Numbered from the stretch's first letter, positions 43,364 to 53,639 are shown. The stretch: DNA of 64,000 nucleotides from a bacterium (GCA_021810905.1 JAJZQH010000003.1:127897-191896), one strand, 5' to 3'. Program-made: numbers and translations. Notes: generated by a model from the sequence alone, not told the origin.

Positions 43364-45240
43364 CACTTCTTCGGGGAACAGCTCGCACGATAGAGGAAGA
43401 GGCAGAGCAGCCCGATGACCAGCAGCGTGGCTGAAACGCCCAGGTTCCCGGCAAGCAGCGTGGTCGGACTCTTGTGCAGGAGACCGCAGGCGACAAAACC
43501 GGACACGATAATCCCTGCCAACCCTTCTCCTGCAACAAGGCCTGAAGCAGCCAATACGCCTGGATCGTCTTCCTGATCTACTTTGTCCTTTGCCCTCGAC
43601 TCGGCGATTTTTTTGATCACCCCGCCGATGAATGCTGGCATCATCATCGATAGCGGCAAATAAACCCCAATGGCAAATGCAAGCCCTGATACTCCACAGA
43701 GGACAACGGTGATCGTTATCCCTGCGCCCGTGAGCACTAGCCCCCATGGCAGATTGCCGTTCAAGACCCCCTCGATGATGGTCTTCATAAGAGTGGCCTG
43801 CGGCGCCGGCAATTCCTGCGAACCATACCCATAGGCCGAACCGAGCAAAAAGATGGTCAACGCCACTGCCCAGCAGGCAAAGGCAAGCCCGATCAGCTGG
43901 CCGAACTGCTGTTTGGCCGGAGTCGCGCCGACGAGATAGCCTGTCTTGAGATCCTGCGAAATGTCGCCGGCCTTGGAGGCCGCGATGCAAACGACCGTGC
44001 CAACGGTTAGGACGGCTGCACACGCGGCCAGCCCCTTCCAACCGTTGGCTGCAAAGATAGTGGCAACACCGAGCAGTGTGACCAACGCGATCCCGGAAGT
44101 GGGTTGCGAGGTTACGCCCACGATGCCGACTATGCGCGCTGCTACGGCCACAAAGAGCATGCCGAAGACAGCGACGCCGAGGGCGCAGACCAGCCGCACC
44201 TGAAACGGCATGTCGCCGGCAAATACGCCCGGCACGAAGGCCGCCACGAGCAAGACCGTGGCAATCCCCCCGACGACGAACCAGGGGGGCGCATCGCGCT
44301 CGGTTGATTTTTGCGTCTCCTGAAAGATCCTTTTGCTCCTCATCAAACCCGCCAACACCGCAGTGAAGGCGCCATACATAGCCGGCAATCCGCTCAGCAC
44401 GACGAGGAAACCCGCCGTGGCCACGGCGCCCGCGCCGATGTATCGGACGTAGGATGACCAGATATCCGACGGGCTCATGTCGACGATCAGACGGTTGAGT
44501 TCAGGTGCAAGCGGCGTTGTGTGTGAAGCGCCGATCCATGCAATAATGGGCGTAAGCACAAAGGCCGACAGGACGGATCCGGCAACCAGAATCCCCGATT
44601 GGCGATAGCCCAGGATATACCCCACGGCAATCAGGGCCGGGGCCAACTCAACGGCCAGTTCGGCCTTGGGCAGAAGAGGCAGCATAAACGATGCGCTTGA
44701 TGGCATGATAAAAAAAACGTCCGTGAGAAGCTTCACGACGATGCCCACGCCTATTCCATAAAAAATCCATTTTCCGGACTTGGTTGCCTCGGTGGTTGTT
44801 TTGAGCACTTTGGCGCAGGCCGTACCCTCAGGATACGGCAGTTCCTTGTGTGCGCCGACGATGAGCATCTTTCTCAGAGGGATCATGGTGGAGAGCCCCA
44901 GGAGTCCGCCGAGGAAACAGAGGACCACGACCTGATGGTAAGGCGGAATGATTCCCCACATGAAGAGCGCGGGTATGGTGAAGATGGCGCCCGTTGCCAG
45001 GGATGTTGAGGCGGAGCTGATGGTCTGGGAGAGATTGACCTCAAGTATGGTGGATTTTTTCGAGAAAAATTTGAAGACCACCACCGATATCACCGCAGCA
45101 GGGATGGATGCGGATACGGTCATGCCGACCCGCAGCCCCAGATAGGCGTTGGCTGCGCCGAAGATCACGCCCAGGATCACGCCGGTGATCACGGATTTGA
45201 ATGTGAATTCGGCGACACTTTCATGATGAAGAGACGGCAT
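43363..45240 (-). CDS. OPT-family oligopeptide transporter
   Basis: A 625-residue inner-membrane transporter with about fourteen hydrophobic segments. N-terminal EFTFKSVITGVILGVIFGAA and NAYLGLRVGMTVSASIPAAV are the OPT hallmark, and PYPEGTACAKVLKTTTEA follows. Family members import peptides or metal chelates by proton symport. GGAGG precedes the ATG. It is divergent from the isoaspartyl dipeptidase gene, which suggests uptake of isoaspartyl or other dipeptides. Confidence 0.93.
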   Translation of the reverse strand: MPSLHHESVAEFTFKSVITGVILGVIFGAANAYLGLRVGMTVSASIPAAVISVVVFKFFSKKSTILEVNLSQTISSASTSLATGAIFTIPALFMWGIIPPYHQVVVLCFLGGLLGLSTMIPLRKMLIVGAHKELPYPEGTACAKVLKTTTEATKSGKWIFYGIGVGIVVKLLTDVFFIMPSSASFMLPLLPKAELAVELAPALIAVGYILGYRQSGILVAGSVLSAFVLTPIIAWIGASHTTPLAPELNRLIVDMSPSDIWSSYVRYIGAGAVATAGFLVVLSGLPAMYGAFTAVLAGLMRSKRIFQETQKSTERDAPPWFVVGGIATVLLVAAFVPGVFAGDMPFQVRLVCALGVAVFGMLFVAVAARIVGIVGVTSQPTSGIALVTLLGVATIFAANGWKGLAACAAVLTVGTVVCIAASKAGDISQDLKTGYLVGATPAKQQFGQLIGLAFACWAVALTIFLLGSAYGYGSQELPAPQATLMKTIIEGVLNGNLPWGLVLTGAGITITVVLCGVSGLAFAIGVYLPLSMMMPAFIGGVIKKIAESRAKDKVDQEDDPGVLAASGLVAGEGLAGIIVSGFVACGLLHKSPTTLLAGNLGVSATLLVIGLLCLFLYRASCSPKK

Positions 45241-45325
45241 GGGAGTCCTCCGAAAGAATTGCGAGTACAGGGGTTCATTGAATAATTCAATTGCATTTAT
45301 CGCCTAATTTCAGTTTTTGTCACGA

Positions 45326-46489
45326 ATGCTCTCGATTCTCAAGAATGCGCATGTCTTCTCGCCTGAAGATCTGGGCGTGAATGACGTTCTTATAGGCGGC
45401 GAAAAAATACTGGCCGTGACAAAAAAAATCGACCTGCCCCGGGAACTCGAGGCCGAGATAACCGATATCAAAGGGGACAGGCTCGTCCCCGCATTCATCG
45501 ACGCGCACGTGCATGCCGTCGGTGGAGGAGGCGAATCAGGGCCTGCCTCGCGCGTGCCGGCCGTACCGGTCAGCCGCTTCACCCGCTTTGGAGTGACCAG
45601 CGTCGTAAGCGTCCTGGGCACTGATGACGTAACGCGCAGCATCTCATCGCAGATCACACAGGTGCGGGCACTGGTTGCGGAGGGGATCTCGGCCTGGTGC
45701 CATACCGGCGGGTATCACCTTCCGCTTGCAACGCTCACCGGAGACGCCAAAAGCGACATTGTGCATGTTGAACAAATTATCGGCATCGGAGAATTTGCCA
45801 TCAGCGACCACCGGTCGAGTCAACCGACGCTCGATGAGTTTTTGCGCCTGGCAAGCGACGCCTATGTCGCCGGACTCATGACGGGCAAGGCCGGAATATT
45901 GCACCTTCATGTCGGAGACGGCAAAGCGGGATTGGATCTCATTCGCCAGTCCATCGACGCCTCTGAAATTCCTTCGCGCGTGTATAATCCCACCCACTGC
46001 AACCGCAACAAGGCGCTTTTCGACGAGGCCTGCGAACTCACGCGGAGAGGCTGTTGCATAGATGTCACGGCTTTTCCAGTCGAAGAAGGCGATGGCGCAT
46101 TGTGGGCGCACGAGGCGATCATCGAGTATCTTGAGCGCGGTTTTGACCCCAGGCATATCACCGTGAGTTCGGACAGCGGCGGGTGTCTGCCGGTCTTTGA
46201 CGAGCGCGGAGAGATGCTGCGCAGCGACGTTGGCAGCTGTGAATTTCTGCCATCCACGTTGAAGGAACTTTTAAAAGCCGGGCTCAAACTCGAAGAAGTC
46301 CTGCCCATCTTCACTACGAACGTGGCGAGGCTCCTCAAATTGCCGCACAAAGGTCGTATCGCCGCCGATGCCGATGCCGATCTGATGCTTTTGGACAAAG
46401 ACGATGCGATTCATTCGGTCATGGCCCGCGGCGCATGGCACGTCAGAAAAAATAAAATTCTTAAACAGGGGATGTTTGAAAAAACCTGA
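45326..46489 (+). CDS. iadA: Isoaspartyl dipeptidase (beta-aspartyl peptidase)
   Basis: A 387-residue amidohydrolase that cleaves beta-aspartyl dipeptides. Metal ligands are visible: DAHVHAVGGGGESG, Lys in LMTGKAGILHLHVGD (the carbamylated lysine, with the next His), NPTHCNR and SSDSGG. The ATG at 45326 was chosen over an in-frame TTG 9 bp earlier. It is divergent from the OPT transporter across 85 bp, so uptake and hydrolysis of isoaspartyl peptides (from damaged proteins or cyanophycin) may be linked. Confidence 0.93.
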   Translation: MLSILKNAHVFSPEDLGVNDVLIGGEKILAVTKKIDLPRELEAEITDIKGDRLVPAFIDAHVHAVGGGGESGPASRVPAVPVSRFTRFGVTSVVSVLGTDDVTRSISSQITQVRALVAEGISAWCHTGGYHLPLATLTGDAKSDIVHVEQIIGIGEFAISDHRSSQPTLDEFLRLASDAYVAGLMTGKAGILHLHVGDGKAGLDLIRQSIDASEIPSRVYNPTHCNRNKALFDEACELTRRGCCIDVTAFPVEEGDGALWAHEAIIEYLERGFDPRHITVSSDSGGCLPVFDERGEMLRSDVGSCEFLPSTLKELLKAGLKLEEVLPIFTTNVARLLKLPHKGRIAADADADLMLLDKDDAIHSVMARGAWHVRKNKILKQGMFEKT

Positions 46490-46498
46490 GCGTGACTA

Positions 46499-48805
46499 TC
46501 AATCCTTCATGATCTTCAGGGTAGTTCCAGGCTTCACTGCGGATGGGTCGTTGAGGTTATTCCACTTCTGCAGCTGCGCGATCGAAACTTTATGCTTGCG
46601 CGCGATATCCCAGAGCGTGTCTCCGTCCCTCACGCGATAGGTCGTGGACTCATTTGACGCAGGCGCCGCCTTCCTTGTTGCGTCGGCTAGCTTCACCGGC
46701 GTACCCGCAGCAGGGGCATCGGCGCGTCTTGGAGCGGCGTCAGCGGCGACCGTTGAGGCTGTTTCGTTTGCCGGCGCATGTCGCGGCTGTGATGCATCGG
46801 AGAGCTTGATCGGCGTCGCGGCGGGTTGTGCACCTGTGACAGGTCCTGAGGCATCGGGCAGATCGAGCGACTGCGCGGGAGTCGAATTCTTGCGCGGCGC
46901 ATCCCTCAACCCGTCGATCCTGATCGGCGTGCTTCCTCCGACTTCCTTAGGCGTGACGGTCTCCCTGGCGGGCGAATTCTTTTCGCCGGCAGCGGCAGTC
47001 GACGCATTCTTCACCACCAGCGTCTGACCTGCCCTCAATCCCTTCGGATCCTTGATGTTATTCCACGCCATGAGCTGCTTCGTGGAGACGCCGTACTTCG
47101 CGGCGATTCCACCCAGAGTGTCTCCCTTTCCAATTTTATGATTCTGCGCGGGCACTGCCTTTGCTTCTTTTTTCCTGGCCGTTCCGTCAAGCGGGACTGC
47201 GGTAGTGCGCGCTTCGATCGACGGAGTCCTGTCATCGGCAGCAGAAGCGGCAGCCGGAGCGGAAACGTCTGCAGCAGCGACCGAGCCGCTTACTTTGAGC
47301 TTTTGTCCGAACTTCAGCGCCTTCGCGTTCTTGATTCCATTGAGCGCCATGAGGTCCTGTGCGGTCATTCCATTTTTCGATGCGATGCCGCCAAGGGTAT
47401 CGCCCTTCTTCACGACGTACGTCTTTGCAGACGGGCTGCGAACCGACTTGGAAGGCCGGTCGTTTGAAGCAACTTCCGCGGGAGCTGCGCCGCCCTTATA
47501 GATTTTGAGAGTCTGACCTCTATGAATCTTAGAGCCGCGACCGATATCATTCCACTTGCGAAGCTGCGCCACGCTTACGCCGTTTCTGTCGGCAATCGAC
47601 GCGAGCGAGTCGCCTTTGCGAATTTTGTATTTGCTGTACCGGCCGCTCCCGGAGCTCCCTGAGCTGCCGCTGTTGTCGCCGCCGTCGTTGGATGCCACGG
47701 CGACGCGAGCCGCCGCGCTGGCCGGGATGACTACGCTCTGTCCGCGATGCAGCTTTGTCCTTATGCTCAAGCCGTTCGCCTCAGCGAGCTGCGATGCGCT
47801 CACGCCGAAACGCCTGGCGATCTTTCCGATCGAATCTCCTGGACGCGCTTCGTATCTGACCACCTGTATCCGCTCTTCCGCCGGAAGCTTTGCATATTGT
47901 TCTCTGAATGCGAGAGATGTGCCGCGCGGCAGACGCACCTCAAAATTGTGCACGCCAGGAGGAGTGGCGCCGCGCACGAGATACGGGTTGAGATCGTAGA
48001 TCGACTGCTCGTCCACACCCGCGCATCGCGCAAGCACCGGGACGTCTGTCTGGCTCTCAACGGCAGCCGTCTCGAAATCGAGCTGCGGCTGATAGTCGAT
48101 GTTCGTGAAGCCGAAGCGCTCGGGCGCTTTTGCCATTATGGCTGCCGCGATGAATTTTGGCACGTAGTCACGCGTCTCCGCCCTGAATGCGCGTCCGTCG
48201 CTGGCTATCTCCCAGAAATTGCGGCTGCCTGTCATCTCGATGGCGTTACGAACCCTGCCCTCTCCGCCGTTGTAACCGGCCATGGCCAGATACCAGTCGC
48301 CGAACTCATTATAAAGATCCCTGAAATATTGTGCAGCGGCGTACGTCGATTTTATGGGATCACGGCGCTCGTCAACCCATCCGTCGTTGCGCAGACCGTA
48401 TCTTCGACCGGTACCGCTTATGAACTGCCATGGACCAACGGCTGCGGCCCTCGAAAAGGCATTCGTATTAAATCCGCTCTCTATGAGGGCAATATAGACC
48501 AGATCCCGAGGCATACCCTGTTCCTTAAGTATTTTGGTCATCATCGGGATATATTTCGAGGAGCGCTCGAGATATCGCTGGAAATGCCTCCTGCCTGCAC
48601 CTTGAAAGTATTCCATCCACGCAACGACCCGTTCATTGAGTTCAACGGGGATATCGAACTGCGGGAGCTGCTTGAGATTATGCTCGCTTATGTAACGGCC
48701 CGAATCGCGCGCCGTCCTGAGGTCTTTTTTTGCAGCGCAGGCCGAAAACAAGGCCGCTGAGAGGGCTGCAACGAGAATAATCGTAAATAAACGGAACCTG
48801 GCCAT
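46499..48805 (-). CDS. mltD: MltD-like lytic transglycosylase with five LysM domains
   Basis: A 768-residue predicted lipoprotein (ALFSAC lipobox). The SLT catalytic domain has YIALIESGFNTNAFSRAAA (catalytic Glu), GPWQFISGTGRRYGL and AGYNGGEGRVRNAI. Five LysM modules then follow, recognisable by GDSIGKIA, GDSLASIA, GDTLGGIA (twice) and GDTLWDIA. Between LysM 4 and 5 is a long Ala/Pro/Thr-rich linker. It cleaves peptidoglycan in the periplasm. GGGAG precedes the ATG at 48805. E. coli MltD has fewer LysM domains. Confidence 0.95.
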   Translation of the reverse strand: MARFRLFTIILVAALSAALFSACAAKKDLRTARDSGRYISEHNLKQLPQFDIPVELNERVVAWMEYFQGAGRRHFQRYLERSSKYIPMMTKILKEQGMPRDLVYIALIESGFNTNAFSRAAAVGPWQFISGTGRRYGLRNDGWVDERRDPIKSTYAAAQYFRDLYNEFGDWYLAMAGYNGGEGRVRNAIEMTGSRNFWEIASDGRAFRAETRDYVPKFIAAAIMAKAPERFGFTNIDYQPQLDFETAAVESQTDVPVLARCAGVDEQSIYDLNPYLVRGATPPGVHNFEVRLPRGTSLAFREQYAKLPAEERIQVVRYEARPGDSIGKIARRFGVSASQLAEANGLSIRTKLHRGQSVVIPASAAARVAVASNDGGDNSGSSGSSGSGRYSKYKIRKGDSLASIADRNGVSVAQLRKWNDIGRGSKIHRGQTLKIYKGGAAPAEVASNDRPSKSVRSPSAKTYVVKKGDTLGGIASKNGMTAQDLMALNGIKNAKALKFGQKLKVSGSVAAADVSAPAAASAADDRTPSIEARTTAVPLDGTARKKEAKAVPAQNHKIGKGDTLGGIAAKYGVSTKQLMAWNNIKDPKGLRAGQTLVVKNASTAAAGEKNSPARETVTPKEVGGSTPIRIDGLRDAPRKNSTPAQSLDLPDASGPVTGAQPAATPIKLSDASQPRHAPANETASTVAADAAPRRADAPAAGTPVKLADATRKAAPASNESTTYRVRDGDTLWDIARKHKVSIAQLQKWNNLNDPSAVKPGTTLKIMKD

Positions 48806-48940
48806 CACATCTCCCTTCAAACGAATCACCCCAGATGCAGCCGACTCATCCTCTGATTATATTACAATGATACTGCGGCGGAACTTTGACTGTCAAAATG
48901 TTATCCGACATTTTCATAAAAAGTTGCGTGTTTTTTTGCG

Positions 48941-49022
48941 TGTCATCGCGAGCCCCGCAGGGGGCGTGGCGATCCCTGGGAGGCCTGGGGATTGCCGCGT
49001 CGCTTCGCTCCTCGCAATGACA
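48941..49022. repeat. TGTCATCGCGAGC...CTCGCAATGACA repeat
   Basis: An 82-bp imperfect palindrome; the arms GTGTCATCGCGAGC and GCTCCTCGCAATGACAC bracket GGCGTGGCGATCCC and GGGATTGCCGCGTCGC. It lies just past the ftsZ stop (49045). A partial copy (GTCGTCGCGAGCCC, GGCGTGGCGATCCC) is at 29167-29205. Confidence 0.85.
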
Positions 49023-49044
49023 CTATGCATACGAATCACGGCAG

Positions 49045-50373
49045 TCAGTCCGCCTGTTTCCTCAGAAAAGTCGGTATATCGTATTCGTCACTCTGGTACT
49101 CGAGCACGCCTATTTCCCTTGCCAGCTCCTTGAGGTCGGCCTTGGGATCCGGAGCCACCATCGGCGTTGGGGCTTCATATGAAGTTGCGAGTCCCAGCCC
49201 GCCAGCCGGGGCGTGACGTGAAGCGCCGGATGGAAATACGGGCCGCACAGGTACTGCAGGAGCCGCGGCCATTGCCGGTTGAGTCCTCAATTCCGGGATC
49301 GGCATCACAGGTCTCATCGCAGATACGTTGGAAGAAAAGCCTTGCTGGGTCGACTGTGACGAATATCCGTGCTGAGAGGGCTGTGTCGCAGCCGTGACCC
49401 TGGCGACCTTGCTCAGAGGCTTATTGAAGCCGGTCGCTATGACGGTCACGCGTATTTCGTCCATCATACGGTCGTTTATGACGGCGCCAAAGAGGATATT
49501 AGCATCCTCGTGCGCCTCCTCCTGGATGATCTTCGATGCCTCGCTTATCTCGTAGAGCGTCATGTCCGGACCACCGGTGATATTGATGAGTATGCCCGTG
49601 GCCCCTCTTATCGTCATGTCCTCGAGCAGCGGGCTCGATATCGCCTTTGTAGCGGCTTCGATGGCCCTGCCCTCTCCGGTGCCGGCGCCAGTGCCCATGA
49701 GCGCCATGCCCATCTCGTTCATGACCGTGCGCACGTCGGCGAAGTCGAGGTTGACGAGACCGTGCACGGTGATGAGATCGGAGATTCCCTTCACGGCCTG
49801 CAAGAGAACTTCATCGGCCTGTTTGAAGGCGTCTATCATGGTGACGTCGTGGCCCACGACTCCGAGCAGCTTCTCGTTCGGGATCGTAATGAGCGTGTCC
49901 ACCGCCTCGCGCAGCTCGGCGATACCGCGCTCCGCCTGCAGCGAACGCTGCTTCCCTTCGAAGGCAAACGGCTTTGTGACGACGCCTACGGTCAGCGCCC
50001 CCATCTCTTTGGCGAGTTTCGCGATTACCGGCGCTCCGCCCGTGCCGGTTCCGCCGCCCATGCCGGCGGTGATGAAGACCATGTCCACGCCGCTGAGATG
50101 TTCCCCCAGCGCGCGTTGATCCTCGAGCGCCGCGTTGCGCCCGACTTCCGGATTCGCACCGGCGCCCAGGCCTTTTGTCAGCTCGCGGCCGAGTTGAATC
50201 TTGTTAGGCGCGCGGTTGGCGCGAAGCGCCTGCATATCCGTGTTCGCGGCGATGAAGTTGACCCCCTCGAGTCCAAGTTCCATCATCGTGTTGATAGCGT
50301 TTCCGCCGCCGCCGCCGACTCCGACTACTTTTATCTTCGCATTCTGTGCGCAGCTTTCGACCAGTTCAAACAT
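49045..50373 (-). CDS. ftsZ: Cell division protein FtsZ
   Basis: A 442-residue tubulin-like GTPase that forms the division ring. [16 protein letters not shown], the signature [20 protein letters not shown] and a [12 protein letters not shown]7-type loop are present, as is the C-terminal conserved peptide [12 protein letters not shown] for FtsA/ZipA-type partners, after a linker of about 110 residues. GGGGAGG precedes the ATG. It is the last gene of the dcw cluster. Confidence 0.99.
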   Translation of the reverse strand: MFELVESCAQNAKIKVVGVGGGGGNAINTMMELGLEGVNFIAANTDMQALRANRAPNKIQLGRELTKGLGAGANPEVGRNAALEDQRALGEHLSGVDMVFITAGMGGGTGTGGAPVIAKLAKEMGALTVGVVTKPFAFEGKQRSLQAERGIAELREAVDTLITIPNEKLLGVVGHDVTMIDAFKQADEVLLQAVKGISDLITVHGLVNLDFADVRTVMNEMGMALMGTGAGTGEGRAIEAATKAISSPLLEDMTIRGATGILINITGGPDMTLYEISEASKIIQEEAHEDANILFGAVINDRMMDEIRVTVIATGFNKPLSKVARVTAATQPSQHGYSSQSTQQGFSSNVSAMRPVMPIPELRTQPAMAAAPAVPVRPVFPSGASRHAPAGGLGLATSYEAPTPMVAPDPKADLKELAREIGVLEYQSDEYDIPTFLRKQAD

Positions 50374-50429
50374 TGTGACCTCCCCTGAAAATCAGTGAAA
50401 AGTAGAAAGTGAAAAGTTAAAAGGACAGC

Positions 50430-51656
50430 TCAGAAAATCTCCCCAAGAAGCTCCTTCATCCTCCCTTTCACTTTTGCATAGATGTTGCGGTCGCGGATCT
50501 TGAAGCGCTGCTCCTCGCGCGATGCGGACCCCAGCATGGTGAGGCCAACGCCCGTTGAATACATCGGATTGCGCACCACGTCGACGAGCCCTCCGATCCG
50601 CTTGGGCAGACCGCGCCGAACCGGGAGATTGAAGACCTGCTCCGCGAGTTCCGTAGCGCCTTCCAGGAGCGTGGTGCCGCCCGTGAGCACGAGCCCGGCG
50701 GCCGCCATGTCCTCGAAGCCGGCGCGCACAAGTTCCTGCTGGGAGAGAGTGAATATCTCCTCCATGCGCGGCTCGAGTATCTCGGCCAGAATCTGCCGTG
50801 AGAGCACGCGCGGGCTGCGTCCGCCGACTGATGGAACCTCGATGGTCTCGTCCTTGTGCACCATGCCGGCCGTGCAGCATCCGTATCTCTGCTTTATCTT
50901 TTCCGCCTCGTGCGCCGGCGTCCTGAGCCCCACCGCCACGTCGTTGGTGAGGTGGTTGCCGCCTATGGTGAGCACGGAGGTATGCACGATCGAACCCTGC
51001 GAGAAGATGGCGATGTCGGTGGTGCCTCCGCCGATGTCCAGCAGCACGACGCCGAGATCTTTTTCGTCCTGAGTCAACGTGGCTTCCGCAGAAGCGAGCT
51101 GCTGCAGCACGATGTCGTTGACGTTCAGGCCCGCGCGGTTGCAGCACTTGATGATGTTCTGCGCGGAGGTGACGGCGCCGGTGACGATGTGCACCTTTGC
51201 CTCGAGCCGAACGCCGCTCATGCCAACTGGGTCGCGCACGCCGTCCTGATCGTCCACGATAAACTGCTGCGGTATAACGTGGATGACCTCCCGGTCCAGC
51301 GGGATGGAGACCGCCTGCGCCGCATCGATGACGCGATCCACGTCGGCCGGAGTGACCTCTTTGTCCTTGATCGCCACGATGCCGTGGCTGTTGATTCCCT
51401 TGATGTGCCCGCCGGCGATTCCCGCGAACACCGTGGTGATCTCGCAGCCGGCCATGAGCTCCGCCTCTTCGACAGCCTTGCGTATCGAATTGACCGTGCT
51501 CTCGATGTTGACCACGACTCCCTTGCGCAGGCCCTTGGACGGGTGAGTGCCGATGCCTACGATGTCCACCCCCTCGTTCATCACCTCGCCCACGATGCAG
51601 CAGATCTTCGTGGTGCCTATGTCCAGCCCTATCACCAGATCTTCTCTCTTAGCCAT
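50430..51656 (-). CDS. ftsA: Cell division protein FtsA
   Basis: A 408-residue actin-like protein that ties FtsZ to the membrane. LVIGLDIGTTKICCIVGEV, the GVVVNIESTVNSIRKAVEEA 1C-type region and VVLLDIGGGTTDIAIF are clear. The C-terminal amphipathic helix is GRMKELLGEIF. The ATG at 51656 has GGGGGAG upstream. A short CTTTTAACTTTTCACTTTC-like repeat follows its stop. Confidence 0.98.
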   Translation of the reverse strand: MAKREDLVIGLDIGTTKICCIVGEVMNEGVDIVGIGTHPSKGLRKGVVVNIESTVNSIRKAVEEAELMAGCEITTVFAGIAGGHIKGINSHGIVAIKDKEVTPADVDRVIDAAQAVSIPLDREVIHVIPQQFIVDDQDGVRDPVGMSGVRLEAKVHIVTGAVTSAQNIIKCCNRAGLNVNDIVLQQLASAEATLTQDEKDLGVVLLDIGGGTTDIAIFSQGSIVHTSVLTIGGNHLTNDVAVGLRTPAHEAEKIKQRYGCCTAGMVHKDETIEVPSVGGRSPRVLSRQILAEILEPRMEEIFTLSQQELVRAGFEDMAAAGLVLTGGTTLLEGATELAEQVFNLPVRRGLPKRIGGLVDVVRNPMYSTGVGLTMLGSASREEQRFKIRDRNIYAKVKGRMKELLGEIF

Positions 51657-51731
51657 GCTCCCCCCTTTCATTCCGTCCAGAAGCCCAGGGGTCCGGTATC
51701 CGCGAGATTGCGACTCGCCGGACCTATGGGC

Positions 51732-52529
51732 TCACGAGGGACGATATCTTACGACGATTCTTCCATCTTCGTTCGCCAGCATATATTGTATCCGATCTCC
51801 GCGCGCTTCCAGCTCCTTGCTCATGCGTTCGATCTGCATCAACCGCCCGGGCAGGTCTGACTGACCGATGAGTATCTGCATCGGCTCGCGCCTCGTGACC
51901 AGCGAATATCCGTTCACTTCGTCATAATGCATCTCCGCCACGTCGTGCCGCTCTCCGAAAGGCGTGGCGCGAAAACGCGTTATGAAATCGAGCATCTCAT
52001 TCACGCGCTTTGCGTCTGAAGTGGCAAGCGTCGTTCCTTCAGCCACTGATATTCCGGTCAGCACCGGGAAGTCCTTCTCCTCTCCGGGTTCGACGCGCTT
52101 TATGAGATTGCCCTCCGCATCCACATAGTACAGGGCATCGGCTGAGACGATCGCAACTGGCCTGTATTCCTCGACATAGATGCCGAGCGTATCCGGCAGC
52201 TTGCGCCGCACTGCGGCCTCCTTGATCCACGGATCTGAGCGCAACTTCTTGTAGACGTCGTTCACGGAGAGCCAGAAGAGGTTGTCGCCCTCCGAAACTC
52301 CTGAGAGCGCGGCCACGCCCTGGGCAGAGAGGAAGTGCCAGTTTCCTTCCGCCACTATGCGCTTCACGCTGAACGTGGAACCCAGAAAGACCACGCGATA
52401 GAGCAAGTAGAGGCAGACGAAACCGACGATCACCACGGCGGCGGCAAGCAGTCCGCGCTCCATCAGCCGCAGCCTCTTGTGCCACTGGCGTTTCTTTTGA
52501 ACCTGTTGTCTCTCCAGAAAGAGGCTCAT
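51732..52529 (-). CDS. ftsQ: Cell division protein FtsQ
   Basis: A 265-residue single-pass membrane protein: a basic cytoplasmic N-terminus, one helix (LLAAAVVIVGFVCLYLLYRV), then a POTRA domain (FSVKRIVAEGNWHFLSAQGV) and the FtsQ/DivIB beta domain. It bridges early and late division proteins in the periplasm. Its position between ddl and ftsA is canonical. Confidence 0.95.
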   Translation of the reverse strand: MSLFLERQQVQKKRQWHKRLRLMERGLLAAAVVIVGFVCLYLLYRVVFLGSTFSVKRIVAEGNWHFLSAQGVAALSGVSEGDNLFWLSVNDVYKKLRSDPWIKEAAVRRKLPDTLGIYVEEYRPVAIVSADALYYVDAEGNLIKRVEPGEEKDFPVLTGISVAEGTTLATSDAKRVNEMLDFITRFRATPFGERHDVAEMHYDEVNGYSLVTRREPMQILIGQSDLPGRLMQIERMSKELEARGDRIQYMLANEDGRIVVRYRPS

Positions 52530-52540
52530 CGATTTCCCAT

Positions 52541-52640
52541 TCCCTCCCCTTTGTAAGGGGAGGGCAGGGTGGGGTAGATCTTGATCTACCTCCCCTATCC
52601 CCTCCCTGCCTGCCGGCAGGCAGGCTTACAAAGGAGGGGA
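52541..52640. repeat. GC-rich palindrome between ftsQ and ddl
   Basis: Outer arms CCCTTTGTAAG and CTTACAAAGGAGGGG, a GGTAGATC/GATCTACC centre, and CTGCCTGCCGGCAGGCAG on the right. It begins a few bases after the ddl stop and ends near the ftsQ start; the ftsQ ribosome site may lie in its edge. Confidence 0.8.
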
Positions 52641-52645
52641 ACATT

Positions 52646-53587
52646 TTAGTTTACCTTCAGCTTCGCTCCGTCCAGCAAACGCTCACATATCTCGTCAAAG
52701 GTGATTCCAATATGGGCCGCAGCCTTCGGCACAAGCGAGAGCTCGGTCATGCCGGGAATCGTGTTTATCTCGAGGAAGTACGCCTCGTCGTCCGACGGCA
52801 CAATGAAGTCAGCGCGAGAAGTCCCGTCGCAATCGATCGCCGAGTAAATCTTGTGGGTCCATCGCTGCAGTTTTTCAGCCATTCCTGCGCCTATCCGGGC
52901 GGGCACGATATATTCCGTGGCGCCCTTCGTGTACTTGGATTTGTAATCGTAGAAGCCGCTCTTGGGAGCTATCTCCAGCGGCGGCAGCGTCTGCCCGTTG
53001 ATTATTCCCACCGTGATCTCCCGGCCGGGCAGATACTGCTCCACGAGTATCTTGTTGTCGGACTGCGCAGCCGTCTTCAGTGCCGGCGCGAGTTCGGAGG
53101 GCTCCTTCACAATCGTCATGTTGATCGTCGATCCCTCGCGGGAGGGTTTCACGATGACCGGCATTTTCATCTGGAGTTCCCGCACGAAGCCGTCGGCCGA
53201 ATTCTTCGAAGCGTCGAATACGGCGTCGCGGGGACACGGTATTCCCAGCTCCTCCGCGAGGCGCTTGCATACGATTTTGTCCATGCCCACCGACGACGCG
53301 AGCACGCCTCCGCCTGTATACGGGATGCGCATCATCTCAAGGAAACCCTGCACGCATCCGTCTTCGCCGAATTTACCGTGCAGCGCGATTACCGCCGCAT
53401 CCGGACGCGCGTCCTGAAGCGCGGCGACGAGGGCGTCGCCACCCTGCACGTCTATGGCTACTACGTCGTAGCCGCGGCGGCGGAGCCCTTCGGAAATCGC
53501 GTTTCCCGTGCGCAGTGAGATCTCCCGCTCCTTTGAAACGCCTCCCATCAGCACGGCGATTTTTTTGCCTTTCCACTTGCCTGCCAT
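52646..53587 (-). CDS. ddl: D-alanine--D-alanine ligase
   Basis: A 313-residue ATP-grasp enzyme making D-Ala-D-Ala for peptidoglycan. KIAVLMGGVSKEREISLRTG, ALHGKFGEDGCVQGFLEMM, the ATP site VIVKPSREGSTINMT, SRADFIVPSDDEAYFLEINT and PGMTELSLVPKAA are typical. The ATG at 53587 has GAGGA upstream. It lies between the MurB-like gene and ftsQ, as usual. Confidence 0.98.
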   Translation of the reverse strand: MAGKWKGKKIAVLMGGVSKEREISLRTGNAISEGLRRRGYDVVAIDVQGGDALVAALQDARPDAAVIALHGKFGEDGCVQGFLEMMRIPYTGGGVLASSVGMDKIVCKRLAEELGIPCPRDAVFDASKNSADGFVRELQMKMPVIVKPSREGSTINMTIVKEPSELAPALKTAAQSDNKILVEQYLPGREITVGIINGQTLPPLEIAPKSGFYDYKSKYTKGATEYIVPARIGAGMAEKLQRWTHKIYSAIDCDGTSRADFIVPSDDEAYFLEINTIPGMTELSLVPKAAAHIGITFDEICERLLDGAKLKVN

Positions 53588-53639
53588 CGTGTCCTCGCTG
53601 TCTTTGACTTCGGCCTTGAACTTTGAGTCCGGCTATCCG

